This document shows, one piece after another, positions 14,232-20,080 of a DNA stretch of 20,080 nucleotides. Position 1 is the first letter of the stretch, and each line of letters begins with the position of its first letter. A model generated the notes under the pieces. That model made no database searches. It was not told the DNA's origin and was given only the letters and a program-made list of their open reading frames with translations. Made by a program: the position numbers and the translations under genes. The stretch is from UBA11612 sp963976395 (GTDB lineage: Bacteria; Pseudomonadota; Alphaproteobacteria; Rhodospirillales; Rhodospirillaceae), in contig CAXBLG010000064.1 of assembly GCA_963976395.1 (NCBI GenBank), positions 1 to 20,080 on the forward strand. Direction: 5' to 3'.

Positions 14232-16391
14232 TCAGGCTCTACGTTCTGAAGGTGATCCATCAGGTCTGACTGGCCGAAAAATGAGAGCCACCGTCGTACG
14301 GCCCTCGAGATAAATTTCATGACGGGAATCCAAATTAGGCTCCTTGCCGGTGTCCGGAGCGTCGTCTGGGGCCTCTTTTGATGTATCGACAGCAACATGC
14401 CATGCGCCGGCTTGGCTCGCAGGCAAGACGAAGCAGCACACATCCCGTGTCGCGTTGAAGAGGAGACACATAGACCTATCGGTCTCTTCATGAATTAGGC
14501 AACCGATCCGACCGCCAGAACCATCCCAGTCTGGCGGCAACCCATCAGCGCCGAACCAGACGATTTGGGATGCGGTGTAAAAGTGTTCGGCAGAAAGCAC
14601 CGGGTGCGCATTGCGAAACGCAATAAGCCTTCGTACGAAGCGGACCAGGTCGGCGTGCTCGTTCGCCATGGTCCAATCGTACCAAGAAGTTTCATTATCC
14701 TGACAGTAAGCATTATTGTTGCCGCCCTGAGTGCGGCGGAATTCGTCACCACCAAGCAACATGGGAACACCGCGCGAGACAAACAATGCCGTCAGCATAT
14801 TCTTTACTTGGCGTTGGCGCATTGCTTCGATCGCGCCATTTTCGGTCGGCCCCTCGACGCCATTATTTTCGCTGTAGTTCTCGTTCATCCCATCGCGGTT
14901 GTCTTCGCCGTTGGCTTCGTTGTGCTTTGTGGCGTAGGACACTAGGTCGTTGAGCGTAAATCCGTCATGGCACGCCACGAAATTGATGCTCTTTAAGGGA
15001 CTTTGGACGTCACGTTCGTACAAATCAGCACTGCCGCAGAGGCGGCTAGCGAAACGCCCAGTCATTCCTCCATCGCCGCGCCAAAATCGGCGAACGTCAT
15101 CGCGGTAGTGACAGTTCCATTCCGCCCAACGCTGTCCCGGAAAGCGGCCCACCTGGAATGCGCCGGCGCTATCCCAAGCCTCGGCGATTAGTTTCACTTC
15201 ACGCAGGATCGGGTCTTCGCTGATTTGTTCAAGTATTGGCGGGTTGGGCAGCAGGTTGCCGGTTGCATCGCGGCCCAGCACTGAGGCTAGGTCAAACCGA
15301 AACCCATCGACGTGAAAGTGAATCACCCAATGGCGCAGGCAATCCACGATCATGCCGCGTACTACTGGGTGGTTGCAATTTAACGTATTGCCACAGCCCG
15401 TGTAGTCGAGGTAATGCCTCTTGTCTGGAGCGAGGATGTAATAAATTGCATTGTCGAGCCCTCTGAAGCTTAATGTCGGCCCATCCTCGTTACCCTCAAC
15501 CGTGTGATTAAAGACGACATCGAGAATTACTTCGATGCCGGCTTTGTGGAGTTCCCGGACCATCGTTTTGAAGGCGGCCAATGGGGCATCCAGGGTGCGC
15601 GCGTCCGCATAGCCTGCCATGGGGGCGAACAAACCAACGGGATTATAGCCCCAATAGTCCCGTAAGGGCTTGTCGGTCATCGGATTGACTCGGTCGAGCT
15701 GGGAAGGAAGGAATGCCTGGACCGGCATCAATTCGAGCGCGGATATGCCGAGATTTTTCAGGTAGGGAATTTTATCGACGACGCCAAGATACTGGCCCGG
15801 ATGCTGCGCTCCCGAAGAGGGGTGATACGAAAGTCCGCGTACGTGGGTTTCATAGATGATGGTGTTGCTCCACGGATGCCGGGGTGGTGTATCGTCCTGC
15901 CAGTCGAAAACATGATCCGCCATGACACAGCGTGGTCGAGGTTGGTCCGTGCCTTCATCCCAGCCTTGTCCTCCGACAAGGAGCGGAGCATAGGGATCCA
16001 CCAGAAACTGATCTCCATCGAAGCGATGCCCTTCCATAGGCGCTTGGGGGCCATCGGCCTGAAGCGCATAAATTCTCCCCCATACATTACCGGTTAGACG
16101 GACATGCCACATGTCCCCGGTGCGGTGATGATATGGGGAAAGATCGATCCTGTTTATGGGCTGATTATGCTTGGGGTCGTCGTCGAACAGCAGCAATGTC
16201 ATCTGTGTCGCGTGCCGGCTGAAGACGGATACATTGACCCCATCACAGCATTCATGCGAGCCAGGGGGCCAAGGATCGCCCCGCGAGATAACCAGATCAT
16301 CCCTCATCCCTCGCGTTTTCGGCGGCGTACGCGCGAGCCCCTTCCGGGACTCTGATGAGACCTTGGTCTGACTAGATGCCGGCGACGGCAT
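14232..16391 (-). CDS. glgX: Glycogen debranching enzyme GlgX
   Basis: This 719-residue GH13 isoamylase-type enzyme cuts alpha-1,6 branches in glycogen, typically after phosphorylase has shortened the outer chains. After a CBM48-like N-terminal beta domain (HECCDGVNVSVFSRHATQMT) come the GH13 motifs: DVVFNHTVEGN, the nucleophile in DGFRFDLASVLGRD (about D367), the acid/base in LIAEAWDSAG (about E404) and the third carboxylate in FVACHDGFTLNDLVSY (about D476). YWGYNP and GDEFRRTQGGNNNAYCQDN are also typical of GlgX. The start at 16391 has AAGGGA about 9 bases upstream and overlaps the dehydrogenase gene by 20 bp; an ATG at 16307 would also keep all domains. It is the second gene of the minus-strand run, 4 bp before glgA. 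Confidence 0.92.
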   Translation of the reverse strand: MPSPASSQTKVSSESRKGLARTPPKTRGMRDDLVISRGDPWPPGSHECCDGVNVSVFSRHATQMTLLLFDDDPKHNQPINRIDLSPYHHRTGDMWHVRLTGNVWGRIYALQADGPQAPMEGHRFDGDQFLVDPYAPLLVGGQGWDEGTDQPRPRCVMADHVFDWQDDTPPRHPWSNTIIYETHVRGLSYHPSSGAQHPGQYLGVVDKIPYLKNLGISALELMPVQAFLPSQLDRVNPMTDKPLRDYWGYNPVGLFAPMAGYADARTLDAPLAAFKTMVRELHKAGIEVILDVVFNHTVEGNEDGPTLSFRGLDNAIYYILAPDKRHYLDYTGCGNTLNCNHPVVRGMIVDCLRHWVIHFHVDGFRFDLASVLGRDATGNLLPNPPILEQISEDPILREVKLIAEAWDSAGAFQVGRFPGQRWAEWNCHYRDDVRRFWRGDGGMTGRFASRLCGSADLYERDVQSPLKSINFVACHDGFTLNDLVSYATKHNEANGEDNRDGMNENYSENNGVEGPTENGAIEAMRQRQVKNMLTALFVSRGVPMLLGGDEFRRTQGGNNNAYCQDNETSWYDWTMANEHADLVRFVRRLIAFRNAHPVLSAEHFYTASQIVWFGADGLPPDWDGSGGRIGCLIHEETDRSMCLLFNATRDVCCFVLPASQAGAWHVAVDTSKEAPDDAPDTGKEPNLDSRHEIYLEGRTTVALIFRPVRPDGSPSERRA

Positions 16392-17382
16392 TTTGGAGAT
16401 TCCCTTGCGCAAAAGCTTCAATATTGCTGAGCGTTGTCTCAATAATGCGCCGGACTGCGCTATCCGTGTTGTAGGCATTGTGCGGCGTTACAATTACGTT
16501 CGGAAACCTCAGTAGGACATGGTTGGCGACAAGAGCCTTGAGGTCATAGTCAAACGGAGTCGCGCCGATTCTAAATATCTGTGCCTCTTCCCGAGTCAGC
16601 GGTTCTTCGGGCAATACATCAAGACCGGCAGCCCGAAGGTGTCCACCCGCAAGCGCCCGCACGAGGGCCGGAACATCGACGACGTTGCCGCGCGCGGTGT
16701 TAATCAAAACAGAACCCGCTTTCATCAGAGCGAATTCACGATCTGAAAGGAGATTTACGGTTTGCGAGCTGGCGGGCACATGCAACGTGATGATATCCGA
16801 CGAGGAGAGTACTTTGTCGAAATCCATGTAGCTATAATTGAGTTGCTGTGCAGCCGCATCGTTGGGACGAACATCAAAGGCAACAACAGACATACCGAAG
16901 CCCTTTGCGATCTCTATAACCCGACGACCGATCCGGCCAGTACCAATCACGCCCAGAGTTTTGTCGTGTAGCTCAAAACCGCGCAAGTTGGTCTGAATGA
17001 AAACCCCGTGCCGTGTTCGTTCTACCGCATCGACCAAATTGCGAGCGACAGCCAACAACAAAGCAAATGTATGTTCGGCCACAGTCGAATCGCCGTAATC
17101 GGGCACGTTACAAACCGCAATACTTTGGGCCTTACAATAATCAAGATCTATATGATCGTAGCCTGTCGAACGTGTTGCAATGAGCCGGAGATGTGGAAAT
17201 AGGCGAAGGGTCTCAGCGGTAAGATTCGAGTAGACAAAGGGACTCACGACTTCAGCGTCGCTATAAGATGAGGCTGTGTCCAGATTCAAAGAATCGCGCG
17301 TGCACGTTACCGTGTGAGCGGGTTGCAACTGGAGGCAGGCTTTATGCTCCCACTCTTCAGTCTCGAACACTACGATTCTCAT
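16372..17382 (-). CDS. D-2-hydroxyacid dehydrogenase, D-lactate dehydrogenase-like
   Basis: This 336-residue NAD-dependent D-2-hydroxyacid dehydrogenase most resembles D-lactate dehydrogenases (pyruvate + NADH to D-lactate). The Rossmann loop is LGVIGTGRIGRRV (143-155), followed by an acidic residue (AFD170) suiting NAD over NADP. The catalytic set is Arg231 in NTARGNVVD, the Glu in DVLPEEP (259 or 260) and His301 in VTPHNAYNT. The N-terminal substrate loop ATRSTGYDHIDLDYC (69-83) is of the LdhA kind. AAGGA stands about 8 bases before the ATG. It is the first gene of the minus-strand run and faces the gap gene across a 470 bp divergent region. With lldP at the end of the run, a lactate-forming role is the simplest reading; hydroxypyruvate or other 2-oxoacids remain possible. 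Confidence 0.85.
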   Translation of the reverse strand: MRIVVFETEEWEHKACLQLQPAHTVTCTRDSLNLDTASSYSDAEVVSPFVYSNLTAETLRLFPHLRLIATRSTGYDHIDLDYCKAQSIAVCNVPDYGDSTVAEHTFALLLAVARNLVDAVERTRHGVFIQTNLRGFELHDKTLGVIGTGRIGRRVIEIAKGFGMSVVAFDVRPNDAAAQQLNYSYMDFDKVLSSSDIITLHVPASSQTVNLLSDREFALMKAGSVLINTARGNVVDVPALVRALAGGHLRAAGLDVLPEEPLTREEAQIFRIGATPFDYDLKALVANHVLLRFPNVIVTPHNAYNTDSAVRRIIETTLSNIEAFAQGNLQNAVAGI

Positions 17383-17852
17383 CTTCTATCCTTCAAGCAA
17401 GCGATTGAGCCGTTCCGTTTTCGAGAATCTTGTCATTCGACATTCAACTGCTCTTCCGGGCCAGAAGTCACCCATCGAACAGCAGTGTCTCGTCGGCAGC
17501 TTCTTTTCCTTTGGCGATGTTGTTTAAAAGACGCTATTGGCCCGCTTGCGTTACAGCACGGCACGGATAGATTCCTGCAGCACAATGAGGATTCTGGAGA
17601 AATCGGGGCACGAAAGCCTACGCCCATCATCCTGCGTAGTGACGTTGATTGGCCAAATGGTTTGGTAAATTTAATGTTTTCTTCCGTCCACCTGTAATGA
17701 ATTGGGACTTTTGACGTCTATACCGTGTCCTTAATTCAAGAATGCGAATGCGTTAGCTAGGGTATCATTCCGTCATGTCGGGACAGGCCTGCATGCCAGG
17801 ACAGGATGAAATATAGCTCGCTATTAATTCGGCCATGAAAGGTGGAGACTGC
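17383..17852. promoter_or_regulatory. Divergent control region between ldh-like gene and gap
   Basis: About 470 bp separate the divergent starts and must hold promoters for both transcripts. No recognisable gene is present; an open plus-strand frame through 17697 matches nothing. Near gap, 17776-17805 is dense in repeats: TGTC-GG-GACA, then CCTG-N5-CAGG, with GGACAGG occurring at 17781 and again at 17799. A 13-codon frame starting at ATG 17775 (MSGQACMPGQDEI) covers this stretch and ends 36 bp before the gap start. No clear FNR, CRP or sigma70 consensus could be fixed. Confidence 0.45.
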
Positions 17853-18908
17853 ATGCGCTCATCAGGCAAGACCCGTGTTGCTGTAAACGGATATGGGGTA
17901 ATTGGTAAACGCGTCGCTCGGGCCGTAACGCGCCAGGACGATATGGAGTTGATAGGCGTGTCCGATATCGGCACCGACTGGCGCCTTCATGTGGCAAGTC
18001 AGCAAGGCTATCGGTTATACGGCGCAACGCCGGACAATGCCACAGCTATGCGAAAAGCCGGACTGCCAGTAGAAGGCGATCTTCACGACTTGCTTGAGGC
18101 CTCCGACATCATCATTGATTGCACACCCAAGAACATCGCGGCGAACAACATCGAAATCTACCGCCAGCGCGGCATAAAGTTCATCGTCCAAGGCGGAGAA
18201 AAACATGATACAACGGGGCATTCGTTCGTCGCGGAGGCGAACTACGATAGTGCTGTTGGGCGCGATTCCACGCGGGTCGTTTCCTGCAATACAACCTCAA
18301 TTGTGCGCACGCTCACCGCGCTGAAGCGTGCCGGGTTGCTTCGCAAAGCGCGCGGTACATTATTGCGCCGTGCGACCGATCCGTGGGAAAGCCATCTCGG
18401 CGGAATCATGAATACGTTGGTGCCGGAGGCGAGCATTCCCAGCCATCAGGGCCCCGATGCACAGACCGTGGACCCCGAACTTGACGTCGTGACGATGGCG
18501 GTAAAAGTGCCCGAGACGTTGAGCCATCTTCATTACTGGTCAGTCGAACTTGCTCAACACGTCAGCGAGGAGGAAGTTCTAAATGCCTTCCGAACCTCGC
18601 CCCGAATCGCGCTCATTCGGTTGGACCATGGATTGACGGCACTCAACGTGGTCAAGGAGTGGATGGCTGATATCGGACGGTCGCACGCGGACCTCTATGA
18701 AGTAGCGCTCTGGGAGGATATGCTCACAGTACAGGGGAACGAGCTGTTTTATGCGTATATGGTCGATAATCAGGCAATCGTCATTCCCGAGACGATCGAC
18801 GCTATTCGCGCGCTCACCGGCGTGGATATGACTCAGGAGGCCTCGATCAATAAGACCAATGCCGCGCTTGGCATCGGATCTCTACTCGGGCAAAGCCGCG
18901 GAGTCTAG
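17853..18908 (+). CDS. Type II (archaeal-type) glyceraldehyde-3-phosphate dehydrogenase
   Basis: This 351-residue protein matches the phosphorylating type II GAPDH of archaea, not the usual bacterial GapA. It converts glyceraldehyde-3-phosphate, phosphate and NAD(P)+ to 1,3-bisphosphoglycerate, or the reverse. The N-terminal loop is VAVNGYGVIGKRV. The catalytic pair is Cys145-Asn146 in VVSCNTTS. Further archaeal-type signatures are IVQGGEKH (111-118), IPSHQGPDAQTV (from 195), VPETLSHLHYWSVEL and VALWEDMLTVQGNELF. The start at 17853 is preferred because GGTGGAG lies 5 bases upstream; an ATG at 17835 would add six residues. The alpha-glucan phosphorylase gene follows after 10 bp, so the two are probably co-transcribed. 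Identity is firm from the motif series; archaeal origin by transfer is inferred. Confidence 0.93.
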   Translation: MRSSGKTRVAVNGYGVIGKRVARAVTRQDDMELIGVSDIGTDWRLHVASQQGYRLYGATPDNATAMRKAGLPVEGDLHDLLEASDIIIDCTPKNIAANNIEIYRQRGIKFIVQGGEKHDTTGHSFVAEANYDSAVGRDSTRVVSCNTTSIVRTLTALKRAGLLRKARGTLLRRATDPWESHLGGIMNTLVPEASIPSHQGPDAQTVDPELDVVTMAVKVPETLSHLHYWSVELAQHVSEEEVLNAFRTSPRIALIRLDHGLTALNVVKEWMADIGRSHADLYEVALWEDMLTVQGNELFYAYMVDNQAIVIPETIDAIRALTGVDMTQEASINKTNAALGIGSLLGQSRGV

Positions 18909-18918
18909 CAGCATACTT

Positions 18919-20080
18919 ATGTCCATCATCGAACCGTTTCTTGCGCGTACAGATATCGCTTATTTCTCGATGGAAATCGCGTTGCGCCCGGAAATTCATA
19001 CCTATAGCGGCGGCCTCGGCATGCTCGCTGGCGATACGGCGCGTTCGTCTGCCGACCTTGAGCTGCCGATTGTTTTCGTAACGCTCGCCAGTCGAGCTGG
19101 ATATCTGCGGCAAGCAATCAGCCCCGATGGATGGCAAATCGATCACCCTGATCCTTGGAAACCGTCGGAGTGGGTGGCGCCACTCAACGCCATGGTGGCG
19201 GTTGCGATCGGGGAGCGGCTTGTGTGGATCCGGCCGTGGCTCTTTACGGTGGTCTGTCCTCTTGGGCACCACGTTCCCGTAATTCTTTTGGATACTGATG
19301 TTGACTCAAACGAGGTCTCCGATCGCCGGATCACCGACCGCCTCTATGGGGACGGTGAATCTGATCGGCTCAAACAGGAGATCGTATTGGGAATTGGCGG
19401 TGTGCGCATGCTCCGTGCGCTCGGCTTCGAGATCAGCACTTACCACCTCAATGAAGGTCACGCTGCTCTCCTCACGCTGCCGTTACTTCGGCGATATCGA
19501 AGACGAACGGATAATCATGAGCAGGATCCGATCCTTTATGATATCGATCGAGTACGGGAGCAGTGCGTCTTTACGACGCATACGCCCGTGGAGTCAGGGC
19601 ATGACAAGTTTTCGTATGACCTTGCCGGTCGATTGCTTGGCGACGCTATTGAAATAGATCAACTCAAGCTTCTTGGGGGCGATGACCGGCTCAACATGAC
19701 GCGCCTTGCCCTCAATCTCAGCGGCTATGTGAATGGGGTTGCGAGCCGACATGCTGAGACGGCATCTCGAATGTTTCCGGGCTATCACATCCGGGCAATC
19801 ACCAATGGTGTCCATGTACCAACTTGGGCGCATCCTGGCTTTGCTCGTCTCTACCAGACTATGTTCCCGAACTGGGGTCACGAGCCTGAGCGGCTTACTC
19901 GTGCCGATCAACTTGATGATGAGGCCGTATGGGAGGCCCATCAAGGCGCCAAACAGGAGCTTTTGGCCACGATTGCTCAAACCACCGACGTAGCTATGGA
20001 TCCGAGTATACCATTGATAGGCTTCGCACGGCGCATGACCGGCTATAAACGGCCCGACCTGTTATTTGAAGACATTGAAC
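18919..20080 (+). CDS. Alpha-glucan (glycogen) phosphorylase, partial at window edge
   Basis: An open frame from ATG 18919 runs off the window with 387 codons visible. It matches the GT35 alpha-glucan phosphorylase subfamily typified by archaeal and thermophile MalP, which releases glucose-1-phosphate from glycogen using phosphate and PLP. Visible motifs are IAYFSMEIAL (13-22), TYSGGLGMLAGDTARSSADL, TYHLNEGHAALL, VFTTHTPVESGHD, ITNGVHVPTWAHP and GFARRMTGYKRPDLLF near the edge. The PLP lysine region lies beyond the window. The start fits the family, but the nearest purine-rich stretch (GGAG about 15 bases upstream) is poorly spaced, suggesting translation coupled to gap. The short MalP-like subfamily differs from E. 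coli GlgP, in keeping with the archaeal-type GAPDH beside it. Confidence 0.93.
   Translation, partial: MSIIEPFLARTDIAYFSMEIALRPEIHTYSGGLGMLAGDTARSSADLELPIVFVTLASRAGYLRQAISPDGWQIDHPDPWKPSEWVAPLNAMVAVAIGERLVWIRPWLFTVVCPLGHHVPVILLDTDVDSNEVSDRRITDRLYGDGESDRLKQEIVLGIGGVRMLRALGFEISTYHLNEGHAALLTLPLLRRYRRRTDNHEQDPILYDIDRVREQCVFTTHTPVESGHDKFSYDLAGRLLGDAIEIDQLKLLGGDDRLNMTRLALNLSGYVNGVASRHAETASRMFPGYHIRAITNGVHVPTWAHPGFARLYQTMFPNWGHEPERLTRADQLDDEAVWEAHQGAKQELLATIAQTTDVAMDPSIPLIGFARRMTGYKRPDLLFEDIE

Noticed and set aside
17645..17658. TTGATTGGCCAAAT as an FNR-type box in the ldh/gap control region
   Set aside because: The left half matches TTGAT, but the right half is CAAAT rather than ATCAA. Only the inner TTGGCCAA is palindromic, which is too weak for a call.
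1..20080. CRISPR array, tRNA or rRNA genes, phage or defence genes, microcompartment shell genes
   Set aside because: No regularly spaced repeats, no cloverleaf-like or rRNA-like segments, and no coding regions of these families were seen on either strand. In particular PduL is not accompanied by shell proteins.

Overview
The window looks like a proteobacterial (Pseudomonadota) accessory region. Base composition is mid-range, roughly 50-57% GC by eye. Gene families such as LldP, GlgX, GlgA, CopC/CopD, DUF3141 and DUF2934 fit an alpha- or betaproteobacterium, but no rRNA, tRNA or species marker allows a closer placement. Decayed genes (a MerR-type regulator, an IS3-type transposase) and two gene-poor stretches of more than 500 bp suggest a rearranged island or plasmid segment.

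Layout. 1-1900 (minus strand): an uncharacterised ATP-grasp protein, preceded by a frameshifted MerR-family regulator. 2275-6596 (plus strand): a tight three-gene operon of a FabI-type enoyl-ACP reductase, an acetate kinase fused to a PduL-type phosphotransacylase, and a DUF3141 alpha/beta-hydrolase related to polyhydroxyalkanoate synthases. 6663-7526 (minus): a universal stress protein. 7527-8296: a long divergent intergenic region. 8297-10094 (plus): a copper operon copC - DUF1775/YcnI - copD. 10095-10628: a gap holding a deleted IS3-type transposase remnant.

10629-20080 is the most coherent part, a carbohydrate module on two divergent transcripts. The minus strand carries a D-2-hydroxyacid (D-lactate type) dehydrogenase, glycogen debranching enzyme GlgX, glycogen synthase GlgA whose frame runs into a DUF2934 domain, and lactate permease LldP. 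The plus strand carries an archaeal-type (type II) glyceraldehyde-3-phosphate dehydrogenase followed by an alpha-glucan phosphorylase cut off by the window edge. Together they could make glycogen, break it down by phosphorolysis and debranching, run an ATP-yielding step of lower glycolysis, reduce pyruvate to D-lactate and move lactate across the membrane.

The two metabolic blocks share a theme, which is inference. AckA-PduL makes ATP from acyl-CoA by substrate-level phosphorylation, the glycogen-lactate block supports fermentation of stored carbon, and a stress protein lies nearby. This resembles a survival kit for oxygen or energy limitation. The best candidates for something under-described are the AckA-PduL fusion, the archaeal-type GAPDH with the glycogen-lactate module, and the GlgA-DUF2934 read-through.
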